A stretch of DNA of 9,436 nucleotides from Methylocystis sp. (GCA_023253795.1 JALRFG010000064.1:1-9436), one strand, 5' to 3'; counted from the stretch's first letter, positions 1-6,878 are shown. Program-made: numbers and translations. Notes: generated by a model from the sequence alone, not told the origin.

Positions 1-397
1 ATACGCCGCGCCCGTCATCCGCGATTTGCTCGCGCAGAAAGTGCCGACCTTCGGCATTTGTCTGGGCCATCAGATGATGGCGCTCGCGGTTGGCGCGAAA
101 ACGAAGAAAATGCCGCAAGGCCATCATGGCGCCAATCATCCGGTGAAGGATTTCACCACCGGCAAAGTCGAGATCGTGTCGATGAACCACGGTTTCGCGG
201 TTGATCGCGACAGCTTGCCGGCAAATGCGGTCGAGACGCATCGCTCGCTGTTCGACGGCACCAATTGCGGCATAGCGCTCACCGACCGTCCGGCTTTCTC
301 CGTGCAGCACCATCCGGAAGCCTCGCCTGGCCCGCAGGACAGCCATTATCTGTTCCGCCGCTTTGTCGAGTTGATGGAAACAGCCAAAGCGGCGTGA
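1..397 (+). CDS. carA: Carbamoyl-phosphate synthase small subunit, 3' part
   Basis: This is the C-terminal part of the class I glutamine amidotransferase domain of CarA; the reading frame enters at base 2 and ends at TGA 395-397. CarA hydrolyses glutamine and passes ammonia to CarB for carbamoyl phosphate, the precursor of pyrimidines and arginine, in the cytoplasm. The nucleophile motif GICLGHQ is visible, with its Cys codon at 59-61. Family blocks GHHGANHPV and MNHGFAVD follow, then HHPEASPGP with the catalytic His (311-313) and Glu (317-319). The C-terminus is complete and normal. The N-terminal CarA domain and the start lie outside the window. A strong terminator follows immediately, so carA ends its transcription unit here and carB is not the next gene. 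The identification is secure from these motifs. Confidence 0.97.
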   Translation, partial: YAAPVIRDLLAQKVPTFGICLGHQMMALAVGAKTKKMPQGHHGANHPVKDFTTGKVEIVSMNHGFAVDRDSLPANAVETHRSLFDGTNCGIALTDRPAFSVQHHPEASPGPQDSHYLFRRFVELMETAKAA

Positions 398-402
398 CAA
401 TC

Positions 403-440
403 GCCCGGCGTCGGCGCAACATACGGGACGCCGGGCTTTT
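403..440 (+). terminator. Rho-independent terminator after carA
   Basis: A perfect 10-bp GC-rich inverted repeat is present: GCCCGGCGTC at 403-412 pairs with GACGCCGGGC at 427-436. The loop is 14 nt (413-426) and TTTT follows at 437-440. It starts five bases after the carA stop codon. The short T run is modest, but stem strength and position fit intrinsic termination. The start codon of the next gene (444) lies only three bases beyond the T run. Confidence 0.75.
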
Positions 441-443
441 CCG

Positions 444-1295
444 ATGCTGCGCTTTATCGCGACACTCACGCTTGCTTTTGTAACGGCGATCGCTCTGGCG
501 CTTATCGCCCGGCCGGCGCTGCGCGCCGCGATTGTCGCCGAGTGGAACGATCCGGCAAATTTGCCGGCTTTGCAAAGCGATCCGCGCATTCATCATGAAC
601 CCGCCGCATACGCCTGCGCCGAGCGGATCGCGGGCCTTCTGCCAATGGCGATGAAGCAGATCGAAGCCGTGCATGGCCGACCCTTCGCCAAACCGACTCT
701 GATCGGCGTCTACGCTTCCTATCCGATCTACGCGCGCGCCAATGGCCTTGGCGATGCGGGAATCGCCGGCGTCACCCGCGCCGGCCGCGCTTTGCTCTCG
801 CCGACGCTCTGCGACAATGAACGCGAACGTCTCGCCAGCGTGCTGACGCATGAACTCTCGCATGTTCATTTCTTTGGCTGGCGACCACGCAAGGCGTCGC
901 GTCCGCCGCCATGGTTCACCGAAGGACTTGCCGTCGCAGCATCCGAGGGCGGTGGCGCCGAAGGCGTAAGCGACGATGACGCACGCCGAGCGCTGCGCAC
1001 AGGCGTACGCGTCATTCTCGACGACGGCGCATGGACGGATTTCGCCGCCATTCGTTTTGAACGAGAGCCCGATTGTGCTGCGTCCTGCGATTTATGGACA
1101 TTTCGCCAGCGCCTCGCCTTTCGTCAGGTGGCGCTGTTCATCGCCTGGCTGCGCGCGCAAAAGCCTGAAGCCTTCCAGCGCCTGTTACGCGATCTCGAAC
1201 ATGGCAGGGATTTTGATAGCGCTTACATCCTGAATTTCGGTAGCGCGCCGAATAATGACTGGGCAAGATTCATCGAAGATCTTCCCAGAACGTAA
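444..1295 (+). CDS. Membrane-anchored HExxH putative zinc metallopeptidase
   Basis: The 283-residue protein has an N-terminal hydrophobic segment (about residues 4-22, then R23) that could be a signal anchor or uncleaved signal, so the rest is probably periplasmic. The zinc-peptidase motif HELSH is at residues 136-140 (H136 and H140 as ligands, E137 as catalytic base), preceded by a hydrophobic helix. WFTEGLAV follows, with E160 twenty residues after the second His. This gluzincin-like arrangement (HExxH plus a distal Glu in a 'W-F-x-E-G' helix) resembles peptidase MA-like families. Cys residues at 58, 123, 190s and 197s could form disulfides outside the cytoplasm. No substrate can be inferred. 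The start at 444 keeps the hydrophobic N-terminus, but no Shine-Dalgarno sequence is visible and the carA terminator ends three bases upstream. Leaderless or read-through expression, or an internal start, are possible. The motif makes a peptidase likely; the exact family is not assigned. Confidence 0.8.
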   Translation: MLRFIATLTLAFVTAIALALIARPALRAAIVAEWNDPANLPALQSDPRIHHEPAAYACAERIAGLLPMAMKQIEAVHGRPFAKPTLIGVYASYPIYARANGLGDAGIAGVTRAGRALLSPTLCDNERERLASVLTHELSHVHFFGWRPRKASRPPPWFTEGLAVAASEGGGAEGVSDDDARRALRTGVRVILDDGAWTDFAAIRFEREPDCAASCDLWTFRQRLAFRQVALFIAWLRAQKPEAFQRLLRDLEHGRDFDSAYILNFGSAPNNDWARFIEDLPRT

Positions 1296-1448
1296 CGCAA
1301 AATGATTGCAAGAAAACGCGATGAATGGAGAGGCGCGCTATTCAAGTGCGTTTGATGTTTCTATTGCAGATCCAAAAGATGCGTGCATGGCATTGTCGGT
1401 CTTTGGCGAACGCGCCTCGACCAACAAATCATCCCCGCCCGGCGCGTC

Positions 1449-2192
1449 TTATTTCAGGAACACATAGATATCGACATCGACCGTGGCGTCGTCGCCTTTG
1501 AAGTCGCTCAAATATTCTTCGACGATGAGATCTTTGGTGTCGAGCCCCTTCTCGTCGAGATAGGCGGCGATGGCTTCATAGGTCGCCTCGATCTCGTCGT
1601 AAGAGCCGCGATGCTGGAATTTGAGCGCCTTGCCGGATGGCGAAGCGCCAACCTCGACGCCATCGGCGAGTTTCCCCTTACCCTCGGGCGCCGCCGCCAG
1701 CGGCAGCATGGCCTCGAAACTGAAACCAGTGTCATCGGTCTTGGTGAAGACCGTCACCGGCCGACCATTCACCGGTAGCCCCGCTTTGGCGGCGGCGGCT
1801 TTCAGCTTCGCCAGCGCCTCGGGGATGAGTTTTTCGGCCTCGTCCCACTTGCCTTCTCCCTTGAAGACAATGGCCGGGCGCGCCTCGACGACGACAGCCT
1901 GACTCATCACGCTGGCCGCCGGATTTTCGGACTGGGCGGCGGGGGGCGAAACGGCTTTATCTTCGGCGCTCTTGGTCTCGGTGGATTTGCCGGCGGCGGC
2001 AGGCTCCCCGCCAGTCTCGCCCTTGCTGGGCGGCGCGGCGGCCTCGACCGGCGGGTTCACCGCCTTTGCATCCGGCGTCGACGGCACCTTGCGCATCATG
2101 ACGACAGCCGCCGTCGCGCCGATGACGACGAAAATCGCCAATACGAGCCAATAACGCCTCAGGCTGTCGATCAGACCCGGTTGCTCGTCCAT
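1449..2192 (-). CDS. Membrane-tethered GyrI-like effector-binding domain protein
   Basis: The chosen start (ATG at 2190-2192) gives 247 residues beginning MDEQPGLIDS. A single transmembrane helix lies at about residues 15-33. It is followed by an Ala/Pro/Glu/Lys-rich low-complexity linker (about 35-95). The C-terminal domain (about 97-247) resembles the GyrI/AraC effector-binding fold: an AVVVEARPAIVFKG first strand, an AMLPL strand, then the diagnostic 'H-R-G-S-Y-D-E-I' at 194-201, a helix, EEYLSD at 225-230 and a terminal VDVDIYVFL strand. In this family the fold binds small, often hydrophobic, ligands, and it can be fused to MerR/AraC DNA-binding domains or stand alone (GyrI/SbmC). No DNA-binding domain is present here, so it is not a classical regulator; ligand sensing or buffering at the membrane is inference. 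It converges with the peptidase gene and diverges from dapF. Longer starts back to 2324 add a poor N-terminus before the membrane helix. Confidence 0.82.
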   Translation of the reverse strand: MDEQPGLIDSLRRYWLVLAIFVVIGATAAVVMMRKVPSTPDAKAVNPPVEAAAPPSKGETGGEPAAAGKSTETKSAEDKAVSPPAAQSENPAASVMSQAVVVEARPAIVFKGEGKWDEAEKLIPEALAKLKAAAAKAGLPVNGRPVTVFTKTDDTGFSFEAMLPLAAAPEGKGKLADGVEVGASPSGKALKFQHRGSYDEIEATYEAIAAYLDEKGLDTKDLIVEEYLSDFKGDDATVDVDIYVFLK

Positions 2193-2294
2193 ATCCCGAT
2201 TTCCCAGAAGTCCCGCGCGGGGCCGGGAATATTCGGGCGCAGCCGGCGGCCGTCCGAAGAATTGCGCCCGGCATGGCGCCTGTTTTTCTCTTTC

Positions 2295-2324
2295 TTTATA
2301 TACGACGCGGTGAACCGGCAACAA
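2295..2324 (-). promoter_or_regulatory. Candidate promoter for the GyrI-like gene
   Basis: Read on the minus strand, TTGTTG (2324-2319) and TATAAA (2300-2295) are separated by 18 bp, a reasonable sigma-70-type arrangement. It would give a leader of roughly 95 nt before the ATG at 2192. The same AT patch reads TATATA on the plus strand (2297-2302) and could serve dapF, although no good -35 is visible in that direction. The whole 2193-2341 divergent gap is otherwise GC-rich, with a pyrimidine tract at 2281-2297. Confidence 0.3.
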
Positions 2325-2341
2325 TCCCGAAGCTCGACCCC

Positions 2342-3202
2342 ATGACCCATCCGCTCGATAATCGTCCGATCCTGCGCATGAATGGCGCCGGCAATGAAAT
2401 TCTGGTCCTCGACCTGCGCGGTCTTGACCATGAACTCAGCCCGGCGGAAGCCCGCGCCATCGCCGCCCAGCCTGGTCTGCGTTTTGATCAGCTGATGGCC
2501 CTGCACGATCCTCGCACGGCGGGGGATGACGCCTTTATGCGCATTTACAATATCGACGGCTCGCTTTCCGGCGCCTGCGGCAATGGCACGCGTTGCGTCG
2601 CCTGGGCGCTGGCGCGCGAAGGCAAGACCAGTCTGCGGCTCGAAACTGACGCCGGCCGGATTGAAACCCGTCGCGAGACCGACGCGCTTTTCACCGTCGA
2701 CATGGGCGCCCCGCGGCTCGACTGGCGCGACATCCCGCTCGCCCATGCGACCGACACCGCCGCCGTCGCGCTCGATCCGCCGGTTCCGGGCGCGCCGGCG
2801 CAGTTCAGCGCCGTGAATATGGGCAATCCGCACGCCGTATTTTTTGTGTCCGACGCCGCAAAAATTGATCTCGATACGCTGGGACGCGCGATTGAAATCC
2901 ACCCGCTCTTTCCGCAACGGGTCAATGTCTCCTTCGCCCAGATTCTCGCGCCAGACGATGTTCTTCTGCGCGTCTGGGAGCGCGGCACAGGCGCCACGCT
3001 GGCCTGCGGCACCGCCGCCTGCGCCACTCTTGTCGCAAGCGCGCGCGCCGGTTTGACCGGACGACGCGCCCGCCTGCGGCTGCCGGGCGGCGAATTGACC
3101 ATCGACTGGCGCGACGACGATCATGTGATGATGACCGGCCCCGCCGAATTCGAATTTGAGACACGGCTCGCCAGCGCAATGTTTGCGAGCGCCGACGCAT
3201 GA
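2342..3202 (+). CDS. dapF: Diaminopimelate epimerase
   Basis: DapF interconverts LL- and meso-2,6-diaminopimelate, supplying meso-DAP for peptidoglycan and lysine, in the cytoplasm by a PLP-independent two-cysteine mechanism. The 286-residue protein has the normal family length. The N-terminal block reads MNGAGNE (residues 13-19). The first catalytic Cys is C79 in SGACGNGTRC. The MGNPH block is at 160-164. The second catalytic Cys is C222 in ERGTGATLACGTAACA. Both active-site cysteines are intact. The start at 2342 places the first conserved strand about 10 residues in, as is usual; the upstream in-frame extension to 2273 has no family similarity. No strong ribosome binding site is visible. 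The stop overlaps the mtaB start (ATGA at 3199-3202), so the two genes are probably translationally coupled. Divergent from the GyrI-like gene. Confidence 0.96.
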   Translation: MTHPLDNRPILRMNGAGNEILVLDLRGLDHELSPAEARAIAAQPGLRFDQLMALHDPRTAGDDAFMRIYNIDGSLSGACGNGTRCVAWALAREGKTSLRLETDAGRIETRRETDALFTVDMGAPRLDWRDIPLAHATDTAAVALDPPVPGAPAQFSAVNMGNPHAVFFVSDAAKIDLDTLGRAIEIHPLFPQRVNVSFAQILAPDDVLLRVWERGTGATLACGTAACATLVASARAGLTGRRARLRLPGGELTIDWRDDDHVMMTGPAEFEFETRLASAMFASADA

Positions 3203-4365
3203 GCGCCACCGCGCCGAACGTCGAGGTTATGACCTTCGGCTGCCGGCTCAACAGCGTCGATTCCGAAGAGCTGGCGCGCGATCATCGGGGCGATGGCGAG
3301 ACCGTCATCATCAACACCTGCGCGGTGACGGCGGAAGCGACGCGACAGGCGCGCCAGACGATCCGCCGGCTACGCCGGGAGCGGCCACAAGCTGAAATCG
3401 TTGTAGCGGGCTGCGCGGCGCGTATTGATCCCAACGCCTTCTCATCGCTCGACGGGGTGAGCCGGGTTTTAACCGAACAACCCTCGGCGCGCGCCCGCAT
3501 CGCGACCGAAGGCACACGCGGCTTCCTCGCCGTGCAGAACGGCTGCGATCACGACTGCACCTTCTGCATCATCCCGCTCGGCCGCGGCGCCGCACGCTCG
3601 GCCGCGCCGCAGGATGTTCTGGCGCAGGCGCAAACGCTGCTCGCCGCCGGCAAGCAGGAAATCGTGCTCACCGGCGTCGATCTGACAAGCTATGCTTTCG
3701 ACGACGCAACGCTCGGGGCGTTGGTGCGGCTGTTGCTGCGCGAATTGCCGGAGCTTCCGCGCCTGCGGCTCTCCTCCATCGATTGCATCGAAGCCGACAG
3801 CGATCTTATCGCCGCTTTCGCAGAAGAAGAGCGTCTCTGCCCGCATCTGCATCTCTCGCTGCAAGCCGGCGACGATCTGATCCTGAAACGGATGAAACGT
3901 CGGCATCTGCGCGCTGACGCCATCCGCTTCTGCGCCAAGCTGCGCGAGGTGCGCCCGGACATCGTGTTTGGCGCCGACATGATCGTCGGCTTCCCGACCG
4001 AAACGGAGGAGATGTTTCAGCAAAGCTGCGCGCTGATTGAAGACTGCGGCGTGACCTATGTGCATGCGTTTCCCTTTTCGCCACGGCCCGGCACGCCGGC
4101 CGCCCGCATGCCGCAAGTCGCCCGCGAAACCGTGAAGGAACGCGGCGCGCGACTGCGCGCTCTGGGCGACGCGGCGCTGGCGCGCCATCTCGACGGACGC
4201 GTCGGCGACACGCTCCGCCTGCTGACAGAAAAGGGCGGAACCGCACGGGCCAGCGATTTCACCCTCGCCTTGACGCCCGATATCGCCGCCGGACGCATGA
4301 TCGATGCGCGCGTCACCGGGCATAATGGCCGGGCGCTGGAGGTTGCGCTCATCTCCCGTTCATGA
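3199..4365 (+). CDS. mtaB: tRNA t6A37 methylthiotransferase MtaB
   Basis: MtaB is a radical-SAM enzyme that converts t6A to ms2t6A at position 37 of ANN-decoding tRNAs. The N-terminal methylthiotransferase domain carries three cluster-binding cysteines: C15 (FGCRLN), C41 (NTCAVT) and C72 (AGCAAR). The radical-SAM motif is CDHDCTFC (C116, C120, C123). The SAM core continues with IVLTGVDLTSY, LRLSSID, HLHLSLQAGDD, LKRMKRRH and GADMIVGFPTE. A TRAM-like RNA-binding domain occupies about residues 330-388. 'GCRLN' and 'VDLTSY' favour MtaB over MiaB or RimO. At 388 residues it is shorter than usual (about 420-450): the C15-C41 and C72-C116 segments are both compact, but no key residue is missing. 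It overlaps dapF by 4 bp, and its own stop lies in an ATGA at 4362-4365. Confidence 0.93.
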   Translation: MSATAPNVEVMTFGCRLNSVDSEELARDHRGDGETVIINTCAVTAEATRQARQTIRRLRRERPQAEIVVAGCAARIDPNAFSSLDGVSRVLTEQPSARARIATEGTRGFLAVQNGCDHDCTFCIIPLGRGAARSAAPQDVLAQAQTLLAAGKQEIVLTGVDLTSYAFDDATLGALVRLLLRELPELPRLRLSSIDCIEADSDLIAAFAEEERLCPHLHLSLQAGDDLILKRMKRRHLRADAIRFCAKLREVRPDIVFGADMIVGFPTETEEMFQQSCALIEDCGVTYVHAFPFSPRPGTPAARMPQVARETVKERGARLRALGDAALARHLDGRVGDTLRLLTEKGGTARASDFTLALTPDIAAGRMIDARVTGHNGRALEVALISRS

Positions 4366-4438
4366 AATCGGCCCTAACAGCCTCCCATACCGCTGTCGAA
4401 AGAGATGGCGGGCAGGCTATGACCCATGGCCAAACCGG

Positions 4439-4444
4439 TATAAA
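4439..4444 (+). promoter_or_regulatory. Candidate -10 element (TATAAA)
   Basis: TATAAA at 4439-4444 lies in the otherwise GC-rich gap between mtaB and the exported protein gene, 28 bases before the chosen ATG. No good -35 lies 16-18 bp upstream, so this is only a weak indication that the downstream gene can be transcribed independently of dapF-mtaB. Confidence 0.22.
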
Positions 4445-4458
4445 ACTGCCTGCGCGAC

Positions 4459-4464
4459 AGGGGG
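4459..4464 (+). promoter_or_regulatory. Shine-Dalgarno that decides the start at 4473
   Basis: AGGGGG at 4459-4464 is 8 nt upstream of ATG 4473. It supports initiation there, directly before the signal peptide, rather than at the ATG at 4362 that overlaps the mtaB stop. Confidence 0.55.
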
Positions 4465-4472
4465 CCGAGAAT

Positions 4473-5474
4473 ATGATGCGTCGACATAATTTGCGTGCAG
4501 GCCTTGCGCTCTGGACGCTCTTGCTGACAGCCGGCGCCGCTTTGGCCGAACCGGCCCCGCTGCCGACGCCGACGCCCTCCCGTCAGGCCGAAAAGGGATG
4601 CCAATGGCGCCCCTTCGACAGCCCGTCGCTTGGCTTGCGCATGTTCGTGCAGGAATGCGCCGCAGAAAACATGCGCTATGTTTTTTCCAGCAACGGCGAC
4701 TGGATCGAGGCGCACCGGCCATCGGATGACGCAACCTTCAACGGCCCCCGGCAGATCAAGGTGTTTCGCAAGGCGGCGGACCAGCCCATTGAAGACGCCC
4801 TGCGCGATTTCTTCATCAAACAACTGCCGTCAGACGCCAGCGCCAGTTGCACGGTGCAGCCGATGGAGAAAAGCCCGGTCAGCAACAAGGACAAGATCGT
4901 CCTCGAAATCGCCCCTACCGGCGATTACGAGAAAAAAATTCTCGAAGAGCTGAAAAAGGAGCCGCGCGATTTCGGTTGCGGGCGCTATGGCAAAGCTCAG
5001 GGCTTGAGCTATTTCGAATACCACCCCTCGGAAGACCCTACCAAATTTCTCTTCGTCGAATATGGATTCGATGCGCCGCTGTTCGATGAGAACAGCCTGA
5101 CGCTGTACCAGACAAGCACCAAAGCGGCAGGCGCCGGTTGGGTGTTCGTATGGGCCGACGAATTATCCAAAATTTTCTACAATCCGGTGTCGAAGAAAAC
5201 CGAAGAAAACGACATTGTCGTTCTCGATGTGCTGACCGATTACGACCCCACATCAAGTAAATGGGAAAATTTCGGCAAAAGAACCAATGGACTCTCCGAG
5301 ATCGAGAAAGTTTCATTTGATTGCGAGAACAACAAATACAAAGGTCTTGGCGGCAAATGGTTCGAAGGCCGCGCCGCCGCCGGCGCCGTTAAAAGCGCCT
5401 ATGGCGAAAAGGAAAAATGGTCGAACGTGCCGGAATTTTATCTGAAGCTCTACGATACGGTCTGTCACCAATAG
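4473..5474 (+). CDS. Exported protein with Adhesin_E-like C-terminal domain
   Basis: The 333-residue precursor has a clear signal peptide: MMRRHNLR, a hydrophobic core, and a likely cut after A25 (ALA|EPAP). A Pro/Thr-rich spacer follows. The first half (about 43-215) is an unrecognised mixed alpha/beta domain with cysteines at 43, 62, 126 and 169. After a small Ala/Gly linker (218-222) the second half (about 223-333) resembles surface-adhesin E-like domains: a W-V-F-V-W strand, IVVLDVLTDYD, a 'SEIEKVSFDCE' strand, a KWS segment and a terminal YDTVC. C284 and C331 are likely disulfide partners, and six mature cysteines fit an oxidising periplasm. The function is unknown; 'adhesin' is only the family name. 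Codons are A-rich here (about 37% GC at 5161-5220 and 40% at 5281-5340, by hand count), unlike its neighbours. An upstream in-frame ATG at 4362 is rejected because codons 4362-4472 include CTA, ACA, AGA and ATA and would bury the signal peptide. Confidence 0.8.
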   Translation: MMRRHNLRAGLALWTLLLTAGAALAEPAPLPTPTPSRQAEKGCQWRPFDSPSLGLRMFVQECAAENMRYVFSSNGDWIEAHRPSDDATFNGPRQIKVFRKAADQPIEDALRDFFIKQLPSDASASCTVQPMEKSPVSNKDKIVLEIAPTGDYEKKILEELKKEPRDFGCGRYGKAQGLSYFEYHPSEDPTKFLFVEYGFDAPLFDENSLTLYQTSTKAAGAGWVFVWADELSKIFYNPVSKKTEENDIVVLDVLTDYDPTSSKWENFGKRTNGLSEIEKVSFDCENNKYKGLGGKWFEGRAAAGAVKSAYGEKEKWSNVPEFYLKLYDTVCHQ

Positions 5475-5511
5475 ACCGACATCGCCGGCTCCGACGCCCA
5501 GACCCTTCCAT

Positions 5512-6867
5512 ATGAATTATTCACAAAGAGAAACCCCGCAGCTTTTCGGCCATCCGAGAGGATTGGCCGTATTGTTTTCAACCGAGATGTGGGAGCGCTT
5601 TTCCTATTATGGCATGCGCGCGCTGCTTGTTCTCTACATGGTCGATTATCTGCTGCGGCCGGAACGCATCGACGCCGCCTTCGGCCTTGCGGAACTGAAA
5701 GCCATTCTTGAACGCTTATCCGGTCCGCTGGATGTCCAGCCGCTCGCCTCGCAAATCTACGGTCTCTACACCAGCCTTGTGTATCTGACGCCAATTCTCG
5801 GCGGCTTTATCGCTGATCGATGGCTCGGGCGGACAACGACCATCGTCCTTGGCGCCATGTTCATGATCCTCGGCCATTTCCTGATGGCGCTGGAGCATTA
5901 TTTCCTGCCGGCCCTGCTGCTGCTGATCTTGGGCGTTGGCGCCTTTAAACCGAATATCTCCACTCAGGTTGGCGAACTTTACGACACGCATGATCGACGC
6001 CGCGATCGCGCCTATTCGATCTTCTATGTCGGCATTAATATTGGCGCCTGTCTTGCGCCGCTCATCGCCGGAACGCTGGGCGAACGTATGGGCTGGCATT
6101 ACGGTTTCGCCTGCGCCGGCGTTGGCATGACGATCGGTCTGGCGATTTATCTTTGGGGCGCCGGCGACTTGCCGGAAACGCGCGCGCGCATTCAGGATGA
6201 TCGAACGACCATCGTTGATGAAGCGCATACGGAACACGGCCGCCTGTGGCTGATTCTGCTGTTCGCGCCATCCGTGTTGTTCTGGGCGGCGTTTGAGCAG
6301 CAAGGCAACACCATCGCGCTCTGGGCGGAACATTTCACCAATCGCGACCTTTCAGTCTTCGGCCGCCATCTGGAAATTCCGACAACCTGGTTTCAGGCGC
6401 TGAATCCGCTGATGATTTTTCTGTTCACGCCGCCGCTTGTCGCTTTGTGGAGCCGCATGGCGCAGGATGGGCGCGAACCGGCGACCATCATCAAACTGGC
6501 GATGGGCTGTTTTGGCGTCGCCCTGAGCTATTTTGTGATGACGTTCGCCGCATGGACAAGCGACGCCGCACGCATCAGCCCGCTGTGGCTGCTGCTCTAT
6601 TTCGCGATCATCACCATGTCGGAATTAATGTTCTCGCCGATTCTGCTTTCGCTGGCGTCTTATGTGGCGCCGAGAAACACGCGCGGACTGAGCATGGGCA
6701 TATGGTTTCTGACGATCTTCGTCGGCAATCTGCTTTCCGGTTGGATCGGCGCCTTATGGTCAAGCCTCTCGCCTGCGTCTTTCTTCGCGCTTGTCGGCCT
6801 GCTGGCGATGCTGGCCGGCATTATGATCGTCATCGCACGTCTGTGGCTCGACGACGCGCTGGATTAA
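5512..6867 (+). CDS. POT/PTR2 family proton-dependent peptide transporter
   Basis: The 451-residue polytopic inner-membrane protein belongs to the proton-coupled oligopeptide transporter branch of the MFS. N-terminal GHPRGLAVLF leads into the hallmark ExxERFxYYG motif (E25, E28, R29). MFS motif A is GGFIADRWLGR (97-107). The GxFKPNIS motif (K146) is at 143-150 and the PTR2 signature FYVGINIG at 171-178. FWAAFEQQGN lies at 257-266, and ELMFSPILLSLASYVAP with the conserved Glu E371 at 371-387. The proton- and peptide-binding residues of the family are therefore present. Family members take up di- and tripeptides; the exact substrate cannot be read here. The start at 5512 is needed to keep GHPRG; no good Shine-Dalgarno is visible. 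It lies 37 bp after the exported protein gene, so co-transcription is possible. Confidence 0.93.
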   Translation: MNYSQRETPQLFGHPRGLAVLFSTEMWERFSYYGMRALLVLYMVDYLLRPERIDAAFGLAELKAILERLSGPLDVQPLASQIYGLYTSLVYLTPILGGFIADRWLGRTTTIVLGAMFMILGHFLMALEHYFLPALLLLILGVGAFKPNISTQVGELYDTHDRRRDRAYSIFYVGINIGACLAPLIAGTLGERMGWHYGFACAGVGMTIGLAIYLWGAGDLPETRARIQDDRTTIVDEAHTEHGRLWLILLFAPSVLFWAAFEQQGNTIALWAEHFTNRDLSVFGRHLEIPTTWFQALNPLMIFLFTPPLVALWSRMAQDGREPATIIKLAMGCFGVALSYFVMTFAAWTSDAARISPLWLLLYFAIITMSELMFSPILLSLASYVAPRNTRGLSMGIWFLTIFVGNLLSGWIGALWSSLSPASFFALVGLLAMLAGIMIVIARLWLDDALD

Positions 6868-6878
6868 ATCAGCGCGTC
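6853..6878. terminator. Hairpin spanning the transporter stop codon
   Basis: GACGCGCT (6853-6860) pairs perfectly with AGCGCGTC (6871-6878), and G6861-C6870 can extend the stem. The TAA stop (6865-6867) is in the loop. It lies between two converging genes (stops at 6867 and 6898), where a bidirectional terminator would be expected, but neither side has a T run. It could be a transcript-end stabiliser rather than an intrinsic terminator. Confidence 0.4.

Noticed and set aside
1330..1418. Inverted arms GAGGCGCG (1330-1337) and CGCGCCTC (1411-1418) between converging genes
   Set aside because: The 73-nt loop is too long for a terminator and such 8-mers are common at this GC content; no T run follows.
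1383..1778. Plus-strand open frame of 131 codons opposite the GyrI-like gene
   Set aside because: It lies antisense to the GyrI-like domain, whose family motifs are on the minus strand; no supporting features on the plus strand.
2193..2324. Upstream extension of the GyrI-like protein
   Set aside because: The extra residues are Arg/Pro-rich, start at TTG inside the candidate -35, and place a basic tail before the membrane helix; ATG 2192 is the simpler start.
2273..2341. Upstream in-frame extension of dapF
   Set aside because: The 23 extra residues (MAPVFLFLY...) do not match the DapF N-terminus and run through the AT/pyrimidine-rich promoter region.
2171..3124. Long minus-strand open frame opposite dapF
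   Set aside because: It is antisense to a securely identified dapF with both catalytic Cys motifs and overlaps the start of the GyrI-like gene; high GC content explains the missing stops.
3469..4323. Long minus-strand open frame opposite mtaB
   Set aside because: It is the antisense shadow of a motif-rich mtaB frame, with Arg/Ala/Gly-rich composition, no recognisable domain and no ribosome binding site.
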